Assembly: GCF_001428895.1 (NCBI RefSeq) | Contig: NZ_LMJA01000028.1 | Location: forward strand, 253,972 to 317,971 | Direction of reading: 5' to 3' | Source: Mycobacterium sp. Root265 | GTDB taxonomy: Bacteria; Actinomycetota; Actinomycetes; Mycobacteriales; Mycobacteriaceae | DNA: 64,000 nucleotides | Program-made: the position numbers and the translations under genes | Part shown: one piece after another, positions 17,488 to 26,202 of the stretch | How the letters are laid out: the number at the start of each line of letters is the position of its first letter | Position numbering within the stretch: position 1 is the first letter of the stretch | The notes under the pieces: model-generated | Database searches by the model: none | Seen by the model: only the letters and a program-made list of their open reading frames with translations | What the model was told of the DNA's origin: nothing

Positions 17488-19821
17488 ATGCCGATAGGCG
17501 TCCGGGTCGGGGTGGGGGCTACGGTCGCCACCCTGGCTTTCTGTGCGTGGCTGCTCGGTGGATGGGGCTCGCCGGCCGCGCGGATCGCCGTGGAGGATCT
17601 CGGCTTCGTCGTCCTCGCGCTGTTCGTCACCGCCTGCTGCGGCCACGCCGCGTGGCGGTTCCGTGGCCGTCAGCGCCGGGTCTGGATCTGCGTGACGATC
17701 GGCATGATCGGCTACGCCGTCGGATCGGCGATCTGGACGTATTACGAGTGGTGGCTGGCTGAATCGCCCTTTCCGACAGCTGCGGACATCGCGTATCTGA
17801 TGCTGCCGGTGTTCGTCTGCATCGGGCTGCTGATGGTGCCCGTGGGCGCTTCGGGATATACCCACACCCGGCTGGCGCTCGACGGGTTCATCGTGGCGGT
17901 CGCGTTCTTTCAGATCGGTTGGTGGACGGTTCTGGGCGAGGTGTTCAACGACTACAGTGACGCCACGCGGTTCGCGGTCGGGGTCGCGCTGGCATATCCG
18001 GTGCTGGATCTGGGTGTGCTCACCGTGGCGGTGCTGGTGCTGGGGCGGGCCCGCACTCCGCAGCGGCGGGCGTTGACGCTGTTGGTCAGTGGCATGACGT
18101 TGATGGCCGTGGCGGACGGCGTTTTCGTCTACACGAACGCCCACGACGACGTCACCGTGCTCACCTACGGCAGCGTGAGCTGGGCGGCCGGTCTACTGCT
18201 GATTGCGCTGGCCGCGCTGAACCCGGAGAAGTGGGTGCGTGGGGCTGCCGAGGCCGACCGCGAGATTTCCCGGATGGCCATGTGGCTGCCGTACGTGCCG
18301 CTGGTGTTCGCCATGATCGCCGCGCTGGTGCGGTTTGCTGCAACGCCGGGCCTGCCACCGGCGCTGCTCGCCTCGGTGGTCCTGATCGTGCTGGTGTTGC
18401 TGCGGCAGTTCATCGTGGTGGCGGAGAACCGCAGACTGCTCCGGGCTGTGGAAGCGCAGGCCCTGCAGGACCCGCTCACCGGTCTGGCGAACCGCGCGCT
18501 GTTCCTGGACCGGTTGACCCATGCGATGGCGCTGCACCGTCGCGACGAGCAGTCGGTGGCGGTGCTGTCCCTGGACCTCGACGACTTCAAGCTCGTCAAC
18601 GACGGCCTCGGCCATCCCGCAGGTGATCTGCTGCTGGTGCAGGCCGCCGAACGCATCCTGGGCGCCGCCCGGTCCAGCGATACGGTCGCCCGCATCGGCG
18701 GCGACGAGTTCGTGGTCCTGATGGAGGGGGACACCGAGGACTCGCATCGCGTTGCCCTGCAGGTGCTGCGCGCCTTCGACGAGCCGTTCGTCATCGACGG
18801 TCACGCCCTGTTGTTGTGCCCCAGCGCCGGCCTGGCCGGTGCCTCCGCGGGTGAGCCGGAGATCTCGGCCGACACCCTGCTGAAGCAGGCCGATGTCGCG
18901 ATGTACACGGCCAAGCGGTCGCGCATCCGCGGGGTGCACGTCTACTCCGCCAGTGACATGCCCGACGATGCCCATCCCGAGGCCGACGATCGCGGGGCCG
19001 CGGCGGCCGCGGCACGGAAGAGCACGGTGGCCTTCCAGCTTCTCGGCCAACTCCGGCACGCCATCGCCAATCAGGAACTCACCCTGGCGTATCAGCCCAA
19101 GTTCGACCTGCGTGACGAGTCGATCGTCGGGGTGGAGGCGCTGGTGCGCTGGCCGCACCCCGAACGGGGGTTGTTGGGGCCAGACCAGTTCCTGCAACTG
19201 GTCCGCGATCACGGGCTGATGCGGCCGATCACCGAACTGGTTCTGTCCCAAGCGCTCAACCAGACCGCGGAATGGCGGGACATGGGTCTGCTGGTGCCGG
19301 TGGCGGTCAATGTGTTCGCGCCGTCACTGAGCGATCTGGCCCTACCGGAGACGGTGGAGCGGGCGCTGGAGGAGCGTGGCCTGCCTCATGAGGTGCTGAC
19401 CGTCGAGATCACCGAGGACCTGCTGCTGGACAACCACGAACGTGCCCGTGCGGTGATCGAGCGTCTGCGCCAGGGCGGGGTGCGCGTCGCGATCGACGAT
19501 TTCGGCAGCGGCTATTCGGCGCTGTCGTATCTGCGGGAACTGTACGTCGACGAACTCAAACTGGACCGTGGCTTCGTCACCGCAGTCCTCGACGACCGGC
19601 GCGCCGCCGCCATCGTGCGCGCCGTCATCGATCTGGCGAACGAACTCGGCCTGACCACGGTGGCCGAGGGCGTGGAAGATCCCGAAACTGCCACGCTGTT
19701 ACGTGATTACGGCTGCCAGGTGGCGCAGGGCTATCTCTACAGTGCGCCGCTGACGCCGCCGGACATGCTCAGTCTGCTGAAGTTGCGCCGGCCGGTACCA
19801 GACGCAGCGATATGGAGTTGA
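17488..19821 (+). CDS. Membrane-bound diguanylate cyclase/phosphodiesterase (GGDEF-EAL)
   Basis: A 777-residue protein. Residues 1-310 hold about nine membrane helices with no recognised sensor. The GGDEF domain follows, with the intact catalytic motif G404-G-D-E-F408 and an RxxD inhibitory site (R395-S-S-D398) five residues before it. The EAL domain has E550-A-L, VEITEDLLLDN, DDFGSGYSAL, KLDRGF and AEGVED, all that the phosphodiesterase needs. Both activities on cyclic di-GMP are therefore possible, with product inhibition of synthesis. Its last 53 bases overlap msrB on the other strand. Confidence 0.94.
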   Translation: MPIGVRVGVGATVATLAFCAWLLGGWGSPAARIAVEDLGFVVLALFVTACCGHAAWRFRGRQRRVWICVTIGMIGYAVGSAIWTYYEWWLAESPFPTAADIAYLMLPVFVCIGLLMVPVGASGYTHTRLALDGFIVAVAFFQIGWWTVLGEVFNDYSDATRFAVGVALAYPVLDLGVLTVAVLVLGRARTPQRRALTLLVSGMTLMAVADGVFVYTNAHDDVTVLTYGSVSWAAGLLLIALAALNPEKWVRGAAEADREISRMAMWLPYVPLVFAMIAALVRFAATPGLPPALLASVVLIVLVLLRQFIVVAENRRLLRAVEAQALQDPLTGLANRALFLDRLTHAMALHRRDEQSVAVLSLDLDDFKLVNDGLGHPAGDLLLVQAAERILGAARSSDTVARIGGDEFVVLMEGDTEDSHRVALQVLRAFDEPFVIDGHALLLCPSAGLAGASAGEPEISADTLLKQADVAMYTAKRSRIRGVHVYSASDMPDDAHPEADDRGAAAAAARKSTVAFQLLGQLRHAIANQELTLAYQPKFDLRDESIVGVEALVRWPHPERGLLGPDQFLQLVRDHGLMRPITELVLSQALNQTAEWRDMGLLVPVAVNVFAPSLSDLALPETVERALEERGLPHEVLTVEITEDLLLDNHERARAVIERLRQGGVRVAIDDFGSGYSALSYLRELYVDELKLDRGFVTAVLDDRRAAAIVRAVIDLANELGLTTVAEGVEDPETATLLRDYGCQVAQGYLYSAPLTPPDMLSLLKLRRPVPDAAIWS

Positions 19822-20197
19822 TGCAGTAGCGCTGGTCGGTCGGCGTCGGGTAGCCCTCGCCTTCGAACACGTGCCCGAGGTGGCTGTGGCAGTTGGCGCA
19901 GATCACCTCGATGCGGGTCATTCCCAGCGAGTCGTCGCGTTTGAGGATCACCGCATCGGAGTTGGCGGGATCGAAGAAAGAGGGCCAGCCGCAGTGGGAT
20001 TCGAACTTCTCGGTGCTGCGGAACAGCTCGGTGCCGCAGGCCCGGCATTCGTAGACCCCGGCGGTCTTGGTGTCGGTGTACTCGCCGGTGAAGGGCCGTT
20101 CGGTGCCGGCGCGGCGCAGCACCGCGTACTCGGCGGGGTTGAGCTTCTCGCGCCACTGGTCGTCGGTCAGCTCGAGCTTGGGACCCGGGATTGTCAT
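19769..20197 (-). CDS. msrB: Peptide-methionine (R)-S-oxide reductase
   Basis: A 142-residue enzyme that reduces methionine-R-sulfoxide in proteins. The two zinc CxxC pairs are CRACGTEL and CANCHSHLGH. The substrate motif is HCGWPSFFDPA, and the catalytic Cys is in RYCINSISLR near the C-terminus. The ATG overlaps the aftC stop (ATGA), so it is the last gene of the Rv2672-aftC-msrB group. The C-terminal codons run 53 bases antisense into the GGDEF-EAL gene. Confidence 0.96.
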   Translation of the reverse strand: MTIPGPKLELTDDQWREKLNPAEYAVLRRAGTERPFTGEYTDTKTAGVYECRACGTELFRSTEKFESHCGWPSFFDPANSDAVILKRDDSLGMTRIEVICANCHSHLGHVFEGEGYPTPTDQRYCINSISLRLVPAGATSAD

Positions 20198-21483
20198 GAT
20201 TCAACGCTAGCGCGCCGACGCTCATCCGTCATCCACGGCGGATCGATACCGGAATCCAGCCGGCCTTCGGCCTTGGCGTCCAGGTAGCGGAAGTACAGCA
20301 CGCAGAACACCACCACCAGCAGCAGCGACCAGCCGTAGGTGATCTTCATGTATTCCAGGAAGCGTCCGGTGGTCGGCCAGTGCCCGAGCAACCAGCGGTC
20401 CATCGTCATGAACCCGTACACCGCCAGCCAGGCCGGCCAGTTGTGCAGCACGGAGTTGCGCAGCACCACCGTCATCAGGAACGGGAACAGCATCGTCGAG
20501 TAGTAACCCTGGCCCAGTGAGAGCACCAGGAACGACGCGGTCAGCAGTACCCCCGAGGAGGTCAGCAGCCAGAACAGCGGATCGCGCTCGCGGTAGTACT
20601 TGTAGAGCAGGTAGAGGCTGCCGGCGGCCAGCAAGGTGAATCCGATACGCAGCGCCAGGATCAGCCACATCGGCAGGCCGTAATAGATGCCGTTGCCCAG
20701 GATCGAGGAGTTGAAGTAGTCGCGGGTCTCCAGGATGTAAGGCACGGTGCGGTGCACGAAGTTCATCGGGTCCGACACCAGCGGCCACGCAGCCGCGTTG
20801 AAGATCAGCGGCACGCCGAAAGCGGTGATCAGGGTGTAGAACTGGCGATTCAGTACCGGTAGCAGCAGCAGCGGTAGCAGCGACGGTTTGACCACCAAGG
20901 TGAGGCCGATGGCGGCGCCGGCCAGCAGTTCCGCGCGGACTCCGCCCTTGAGCAGTAACTGGAAGAACAGCACCGCGCCCAGCAGCATGCAGCCGTTGAT
21001 GTTGGTGAACACCAAAGTGTTGGTGACGGATTCGGTGCAGAACATCGCCAGCAGCAGCGCCGGTGCCGCGACCGAACTCAGCGTGTAGTTGAACATCCGC
21101 AGCAGCAGATAGGCCGCGAGCAGGAAGGCCACCACGTTGAAGGTGATGTACCAGTAGCGGGCGGCGTCGACGGGCAGGTAGCCGAACGGCGCCAGCAGCA
21201 GCGTCCCACCCGGCGGGTACAGGTAGTGCGGGTCCACCTGATGGAAGTTCTCGTTGTAGATGTCCCAGCCCATTTTGAAATTGATCACCGCGCGGTAGAC
21301 CGGGCCGAAATCATCGGTGATGTAGCCGTTGGTGCCCAGCACGTAGCTGCGGTGGATCACCGACAGGATGGCGATGGGCCACAAGATCGACCGCAGAATC
21401 GTTGCGGTGCTGGGCGGTGTGGTGCTGGGGCGAAAGGCGTTCAGCACACCGGAGGGCAGGAACGACACCAGCGCACCGTACAC
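20194..21483 (-). CDS. aftC: Alpha-(1->3)-arabinofuranosyltransferase AftC
   Basis: A 429-residue membrane glycosyltransferase (GT-C fold, DUF2029/GT87) that adds alpha-1,3 branches to arabinan in arabinogalactan and lipoarabinomannan, using decaprenyl-phosphoryl arabinose. NGYITDDFGPVYRAVINFK carries the Asp pair of the first outer loop, and DPHYLYPPGGTLLLAPFGYL follows. LVFTNINGCMLLG and ETRDYFNSSILGNG match AftC (Rv2673). I use the GTG at 21483 because the product then begins MYGALVSF as in the M. tuberculosis enzyme. A longer frame to 21891 overlaps the lipoprotein gene. About ten helices are visible. Confidence 0.94.
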   Translation of the reverse strand: MYGALVSFLPSGVLNAFRPSTTPPSTATILRSILWPIAILSVIHRSYVLGTNGYITDDFGPVYRAVINFKMGWDIYNENFHQVDPHYLYPPGGTLLLAPFGYLPVDAARYWYITFNVVAFLLAAYLLLRMFNYTLSSVAAPALLLAMFCTESVTNTLVFTNINGCMLLGAVLFFQLLLKGGVRAELLAGAAIGLTLVVKPSLLPLLLLPVLNRQFYTLITAFGVPLIFNAAAWPLVSDPMNFVHRTVPYILETRDYFNSSILGNGIYYGLPMWLILALRIGFTLLAAGSLYLLYKYYRERDPLFWLLTSSGVLLTASFLVLSLGQGYYSTMLFPFLMTVVLRNSVLHNWPAWLAVYGFMTMDRWLLGHWPTTGRFLEYMKITYGWSLLLVVVFCVLYFRYLDAKAEGRLDSGIDPPWMTDERRRASVES

Positions 21484-21503
21484 CGCAGTTCGTCGGGGCT
21501 TGA

Positions 21504-23063
21504 TCAGGCGGGGCAGAACGTGTCGGTCTCGGGCAGTTTGCCGCTCTCCAGGTATCCGATGACCGGCGGCAGCGCGCACGCCGTGTAGATGCCGGCGCCG
21601 TGCCCGATGCCCTGCCAGATCACCCGCTTGCTGGTGGAACCGGCGTTGATGACGGTGGCGGCGACCGCGGCCACCCCTTCGTTGCCGACGATCGGATCGT
21701 TCTGGACACCGAGCAGCATGACCGGGATCTTGAGGTCCTTGGGATCCTGCGGTGCGGAGCCGCTGGGCCAGCTCAGGCAGTTGACCATCCGCAGTGCGCC
21801 GACGCTGCCGAACTGCGGGTAGAGCCGGTCCCAGGCGACGACGAGCTCGCGGACCCGGTCCGGGGTGGGCCGGTTGAGCGCGTCGCTGCAACCGTTGACG
21901 AACTGACCGTCGGTCTGGCGGAGGGTGTCGGCCTGGGTGATCAGGTTGGTCATCGCGTTGGTGTCACCGCCGCGGGCGGAGGCGATCGCACCGGCCAGCG
22001 CGTTGGTGGCGCTGACCCGGTCCCCGCGCGGGAAGGCCAGCGCCGTCGTGATGGCGTCCGCCACGGCAGCCTCGGAGGCGCCGTTGGGTCCGTCGCCGTT
22101 GCGGGCGGCCGTCAGCAGGGCGTCGACGGCGCCGCGGGGGTCCGGGCCCAGTGGGCAGTTCGTGGCGGCACACTGCGCGGCGAATGCGTCGAGGGCGGCC
22201 TGCTGGCCCTTGACCATCTGCTCGGTGGCGGCCTCGGCGCCGATGCCCAGCGGCAGCGGCGAATCCAGCACCAGCCGCGCCACCTTGTCGGGGTGCGACC
22301 CGGCGTAGGCCAACGCGACCTGCGCACCGTTACCGATGCCCATCAGCGCGATCGTCGGGACATCCCAGGTGCTGCGCAGCCGTTCGATGTCCTCGGCGGC
22401 GTGGGCGTTGTCATAGGCCGAATCGCCGGGGGCGATGGTGTCGGTGCAGGTGGTGGTGGCGGTCTGCACGATGGCGCTCAGGTTGGCCACCGGGTCGTCA
22501 CCGGGCTCGAACTGGGTCTGGTCGATCATCTCCTGACGGTCGAACAGGTCGCGGCAGTCGATGGCCTTGGACAGTCCCATCCCGCGCCGGTCGACGGCGA
22601 CGATGGGGTTCTTCTTGAGGATGTCGGAGCCGGCGCGGGATAGCCATACGGGCAGTTGCGATGACGAGGGCAGGTCCGTGCCGGTGGTCATCACCAGCGG
22701 GCCGGCGTCGGCGGGGGTGTCCACGGAGGTGGCCCGCACCACGCCGATAGTGATCTTGCCGTTGGCGCCCTTGATCGAATCGAGGTCGGCATCGTAGGTG
22801 GCGCAGTCCAGTGTGATGCCCGGCAGCGCGGGCACGGCAGCGTCACTGAACACTCTGGAGGTGCAGTCCTGCCAGGACAGGTCGTTCTTGGGTGCCTCCA
22901 GCGCCGGTGGCCCGTCGGCCTCGGCGGTGGTCGTGGGCGCGCCCTGAGGTCCGGCGCCGTCGTCGGTGGCGTAGCGCGGGTTGGCGGCCAGCAGCGGGGC
23001 ACACGAGGTCAGCAGCACTGCGACCGACGACACGGCGATCGTCGACAGAATCCCCACACGCAT
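21504..23063 (-). CDS. TAP-like alpha/beta-hydrolase lipoprotein (Rv2672 type), nucleophile lost
   Basis: A 519-residue exported protein from ATG 23063 (TACTGT seven bases upstream marks a leaderless start; GTG 23072 is less likely). The signal peptide ends in a lipobox, LLTSC, so the mature protein should be a membrane-anchored lipoprotein. The fold is that of tripeptidyl-aminopeptidase-like hydrolases, with VDRRGMGLSKAIDC, and NDPIVGNEGV and GIGHGAGIY near the C-terminus for Asp and His. The nucleophile elbow reads MGIGNGAQ, where family members have G-x-S-x-G, so the Ser is replaced by Gly. It is the first gene of the aftC-msrB group. Confidence 0.88.
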   Translation of the reverse strand: MRVGILSTIAVSSVAVLLTSCAPLLAANPRYATDDGAGPQGAPTTTAEADGPPALEAPKNDLSWQDCTSRVFSDAAVPALPGITLDCATYDADLDSIKGANGKITIGVVRATSVDTPADAGPLVMTTGTDLPSSSQLPVWLSRAGSDILKKNPIVAVDRRGMGLSKAIDCRDLFDRQEMIDQTQFEPGDDPVANLSAIVQTATTTCTDTIAPGDSAYDNAHAAEDIERLRSTWDVPTIALMGIGNGAQVALAYAGSHPDKVARLVLDSPLPLGIGAEAATEQMVKGQQAALDAFAAQCAATNCPLGPDPRGAVDALLTAARNGDGPNGASEAAVADAITTALAFPRGDRVSATNALAGAIASARGGDTNAMTNLITQADTLRQTDGQFVNGCSDALNRPTPDRVRELVVAWDRLYPQFGSVGALRMVNCLSWPSGSAPQDPKDLKIPVMLLGVQNDPIVGNEGVAAVAATVINAGSTSKRVIWQGIGHGAGIYTACALPPVIGYLESGKLPETDTFCPA

Positions 23064-23094
23064 GCCGACCACAGTAGCGATCGTCGACGCCGGA

Positions 23095-23865
23095 TCAGTC
23101 GCGGCTGTAGCGCGTGTACAGATAGCCCTCGTCGTCGGTCAGCACGTGGCGGCGCTGCAGCCGGGTGATCAGCTCGCGGTGCCCATCGGCGATCCGCTTC
23201 GACCCGCCGCCCACCACCGTCGGCGCGATGGTCAGGCACAGCTCGTCGAGCAGGCCGTCGGCGATGAAGGTGCCGAGCAGGCTGGGGCCGCCCTCGGCGA
23301 GCACCCGGGTCAACCCGAGGCCGGCCAGGGTGCGCAGTGCGGCGCCGAGGTCGACGCCGGCGGGATCGGCGCCCGAGCAGTCGTACACCTCGGCCAGGCC
23401 GGCGAACCGGGCGCGCGCGTCGGCGGCGGTGTCGCGGGAGGTCAACAGCAGTGGGGGCACTTCGGTCTGGGTGAACACCGCCAGGTCGTGGTCGAGGTCA
23501 GCGGAGCGGGTGACCATGGCGATGGGCGGCACCTCGCGTTGCCCGCGGGCGTGCCGGCGCTGTCGTTCGGCCACCCCGAGTTGGGCGCCGGAGTAGTTCT
23601 CGACGCGCACCGTGCCTGCCCCGACCACCACCACGTCGGCCAGCTCACGCATCAGCCGGAACACGGCCCGGTCCCCGGCGCCCCCGAGCGCACCGGAGCG
23701 GCCGTCGGCCGTCGCGGCACCGTCGAGGCTGCTGATGAAATTGGCCCGTACCCAGCAGGAGCTCAGGTTCTCGGGGTAGGCGTAGTACTGCGCCAGCCCG
23801 CCGTCCTCGGTGGTGGAAACCGGTCCAAGGGCTGTGAGATCCGTCCCAGCGGTGCTATCCGACAT
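23095..23865 (-). CDS. RibD-C/dihydrofolate-reductase-like protein (Rv2671 type)
   Basis: A 256-residue protein from ATG 23865 (an upstream ATG at 23874 also exists). It consists of one RibD C-terminal/DHFR-like domain: RANFISSLDGAATADGRSG, then DVVVVGAGTVRVENYSG, and LTRVLAEGGPSLLGTFIADGL near the end. M. tuberculosis Rv2671 is known to reduce dihydrofolate when overproduced and to confer para-aminosalicylate resistance, so an NADPH-dependent reductase is expected. The deaminase half of RibD is absent. It is divergent from zapE with 35 bases between starts. Confidence 0.87.
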   Translation of the reverse strand: MSDSTAGTDLTALGPVSTTEDGGLAQYYAYPENLSSCWVRANFISSLDGAATADGRSGALGGAGDRAVFRLMRELADVVVVGAGTVRVENYSGAQLGVAERQRRHARGQREVPPIAMVTRSADLDHDLAVFTQTEVPPLLLTSRDTAADARARFAGLAEVYDCSGADPAGVDLGAALRTLAGLGLTRVLAEGGPSLLGTFIADGLLDELCLTIAPTVVGGGSKRIADGHRELITRLQRRHVLTDDEGYLYTRYSRD

Positions 23866-23887
23866 GGGCAACATTGCAGCACGTCGA

Positions 23888-23893
23888 TAGGGT
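23888..23893 (+). promoter_or_regulatory. Leaderless -10 element of zapE
   Basis: TAGGGT ends seven bases before ATG 23901. The spacing decides between this ATG and the one at 23874, which has no such element. Confidence 0.45.
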
Positions 23894-23900
23894 GCCTGAC

Positions 23901-24941
23901 ATGCAAAGCACGGGCGGGGTCGCGGGTCTGGTCGAGCGACGGCCGAGCGTCACCCCGGAGCGGCTGGTCGCGCAGCTGGTCCCGCCGCCCACGTTCGCCG
24001 ATGTCAGCTTCGACACCTACCGGCCCGATCCCAATGAACCGTCGCAGGCCGAGGCGGTCGGGCACTGCCGCAAGTTCTGCGAGCTGGCCAAGGAACGCCG
24101 GGCCGGCAAGAAGAAGCTGTTCGGCAAGCGTGAGGTGCTGCCCGGCGTCGGCGTGTACCTCGACGGCGGGTTCGGTGTCGGCAAGACCCACCTGCTGGCC
24201 TCCACGTATTACACGATGTCCGAGGGCGACGCCCCGGTGGCGTTCGCGACCTTCGGTGAACTGACCCAGCTGGCCGGCGTGTTCGGCTTCACCGAGTGCA
24301 TCGACCTGCTCGCCGACTACGCGGTGGTCTGCATCGACGAGTTCGAACTCGATGATCCGGGCAACACCACGCTGATCTCCCGGCTGCTCTCCGCCCTGGT
24401 GGAGCGCGGCGTATCGATCGCGGCCACGTCGAACACGCTGCCCGAGCAGCTCGGGGAGGGTCGCTTCGCCGCGCAGGACTTCCTGCGTGAGATCAACACG
24501 CTGTCGGCGATCTTCACCACCATCCGCATCGAGGGCCCCGACTATCGGCACCGCGGGCTGCCGCCGGCACCCGAGCCGTTGACCGATGACCAGGTGCGCA
24601 CCGCGGCAGCGGCGAAACCCGGTGCGACACTGGATGATTTCGACGCGCTGTGTGCGCACCTGGCGACCATGCACCCGTCGCGCTATCACGCGTTGATCGA
24701 CGATGTCACCGAGGTGTTCATCACCGGGGTGCACCCGATCAACGACCAGAGTGTGGCACTGCGGTTGGTGGCGCTGACGGACCGGTTGTATGACGCCGGT
24801 ATCCCGATTCTGGCCTCGGGCACCAAGCTGGACACGATTTTCAGCGATGAGATGGTGGCCGGCGGGTTCCGCAAGAAGTATCTGCGCGCCACCTCGCGCA
24901 TGCTGGCGCTGACTGCCGCCGCGCAGTCTCAATCGAACTGA
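23901..24941 (+). CDS. zapE: Cell-division/AFG1-type ATPase ZapE
   Basis: A 346-residue AAA-like ATPase, equivalent to Rv2670c. Walker A is DGGFGVGKTHLLAS (near residue 90), Walker B VVCIDEFELDD, and AATSNTLPEQL is the sensor region. The N-terminal RPSVTPERLVAQLVPPPTF and SRMLALTAAAQ near the end match the family. In Proteobacteria ZapE acts on the Z-ring under stress, and eukaryotic AFG1 aids mitochondrial protein turnover; the mycobacterial role is not known. The following hydrolase gene begins directly after its stop. Confidence 0.93.
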   Translation: MQSTGGVAGLVERRPSVTPERLVAQLVPPPTFADVSFDTYRPDPNEPSQAEAVGHCRKFCELAKERRAGKKKLFGKREVLPGVGVYLDGGFGVGKTHLLASTYYTMSEGDAPVAFATFGELTQLAGVFGFTECIDLLADYAVVCIDEFELDDPGNTTLISRLLSALVERGVSIAATSNTLPEQLGEGRFAAQDFLREINTLSAIFTTIRIEGPDYRHRGLPPAPEPLTDDQVRTAAAAKPGATLDDFDALCAHLATMHPSRYHALIDDVTEVFITGVHPINDQSVALRLVALTDRLYDAGIPILASGTKLDTIFSDEMVAGGFRKKYLRATSRMLALTAAAQSQSN

Positions 24942-25697
24942 ATGACCGGGCCTGCGGTACTGCTGCTTCCGGGGGCCGGTGCGCGCTGCGACGGGTTCTT
25001 CCCCGGTCTGGTGGATTCGCTTGCGGCCGAACCCGGTTGCCGGGTCATCGTGCACGACGTTCCCGAGACACTGGCGCAGGTGCCCGCGCACCTGCATGAC
25101 CTGATCGCGCGGGAGGGCGCCGGGCCGGTGGTCGTGGTGGGCCAGAGCCTGGGTGGTGCGATGGCGCTGCTGCTCGCGCGTGACCATCCCGACGACGTGG
25201 CCGGTCTGGTGCTGCTGGATGTCACGCCGATCAACGATGCCGCGATCTGCCGCCGTGTCGAACGCGCGTTCCGCGCCGTGGCCGTCATCTGCCGAATCCC
25301 GGTGATCCACCGCTGGTTTCGGTCGCGGATGATGAAGGGAGCCGCGCGCGAGGCCCACAGGCTGCGGTTGCGGCCGGATTGCGCGGCGGTCCACTCACGG
25401 GTCGCCGCCGAAGCCGATCTGATCCGGCTCGGACGGGTGGTGAGCGGGCTGTCGGGACTGTCCGCGCAGTTCGACGAAACCGGGCTGCCGCGTGTGCCCG
25501 CCGCCGTCATCACCGCGGATCGCGCGCCCACCGGTGCGACACATGTTGCCCATCAGCGCATCGCGGATGCCCTCGGCGAACCACTGCTCTGCTGGCCGGG
25601 TTCCACGCACTCGGTGCACCTCACCCATCCCGACGAGGTGCTCGACGCCGTGCGTGACGTCCTCGGGCGCACTCAGGCCGAGCGGACCATCACGTAA
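24942..25697 (+). CDS. Alpha/beta-hydrolase
   Basis: A 251-residue cytosolic hydrolase whose ATG follows the zapE TGA without a gap, so it is probably co-translated. VVVVGQSLGGAMALLLA holds the nucleophile Ser, LLDVTPIND the region after strand 6, and STHSVHLTHPDEVLDAV the catalytic His. The oxyanion region is LLPGAGARCDGFF. A substrate cannot be named. The last 25 bases overlap the convergent GNAT gene. Confidence 0.88.
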   Translation: MTGPAVLLLPGAGARCDGFFPGLVDSLAAEPGCRVIVHDVPETLAQVPAHLHDLIAREGAGPVVVVGQSLGGAMALLLARDHPDDVAGLVLLDVTPINDAAICRRVERAFRAVAVICRIPVIHRWFRSRMMKGAAREAHRLRLRPDCAAVHSRVAAEADLIRLGRVVSGLSGLSAQFDETGLPRVPAAVITADRAPTGATHVAHQRIADALGEPLLCWPGSTHSVHLTHPDEVLDAVRDVLGRTQAERTIT

Positions 25698-26197
25698 TCG
25701 CTCTCGACGCTGTCGCCGAGGCGGAAGGTCTTGGTGCCGCTGACCCGGAAATCGGATTTGGCGTAGAAGCGTTGGGCGCGCTGGTTTTCCTGATTGACGC
25801 CCAGCCACACGCTGGCCGCGCCCAGTTGTGCGCAGCGCCGCAACGATTCGGCCATCAGCGCCGCGGACACCCCGGCGCCGTGTACGTCGGGCAGCGTGTA
25901 CATCTTGGAGATTTCCACGGCCGGGAGCAGCGGCACGGCCTGCTGCACGTCGGCGTCTTCGGGCACACCGCGGATCAGCATGGCATAGCCGAGGATTCGG
26001 GTGTCGTCGCGGGCGATCAGCACCACGCGGTCCGGGTTGTTCAGGTAATCGGCGAACGCCTCGACCGACAGGTTCGCCGCGATGAACGCGTTGACGTTGT
26101 CTTCGGTGACGCCCGGCGGGCAGGCCAACGGAAAGGTGGTGGCGGCGACGGCGGCAAGCTCGGTCAGATCTGCCGGTCCGGGTACCTCGACGTGCAC
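25673..26197 (-). CDS. GNAT-family N-acetyltransferase (Rv2669 type)
   Basis: A 174-residue protein from GTG 26197, five bases after the stop of the exported-protein gene. The acetyl-CoA site shows as KMYTLPDVHGAGVSAALMAE, where the usual R/Q-x-x-G-x-G/A is QxxGxG-like but reads VHGAGVS, followed by WLGVNQENQRAQRFYAKSDF, the classic GNAT strand-helix. The conserved C-terminus ends DYVMVRS. The amine substrate is unknown. Reading farther upstream would overlap the neighbouring gene. Confidence 0.87.
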   Translation of the reverse strand: MHVEVPGPADLTELAAVAATTFPLACPPGVTEDNVNAFIAANLSVEAFADYLNNPDRVVLIARDDTRILGYAMLIRGVPEDADVQQAVPLLPAVEISKMYTLPDVHGAGVSAALMAESLRRCAQLGAASVWLGVNQENQRAQRFYAKSDFRVSGTKTFRLGDSVESDYVMVRSA

Positions 26198-26202
26198 GGC
26201 GA

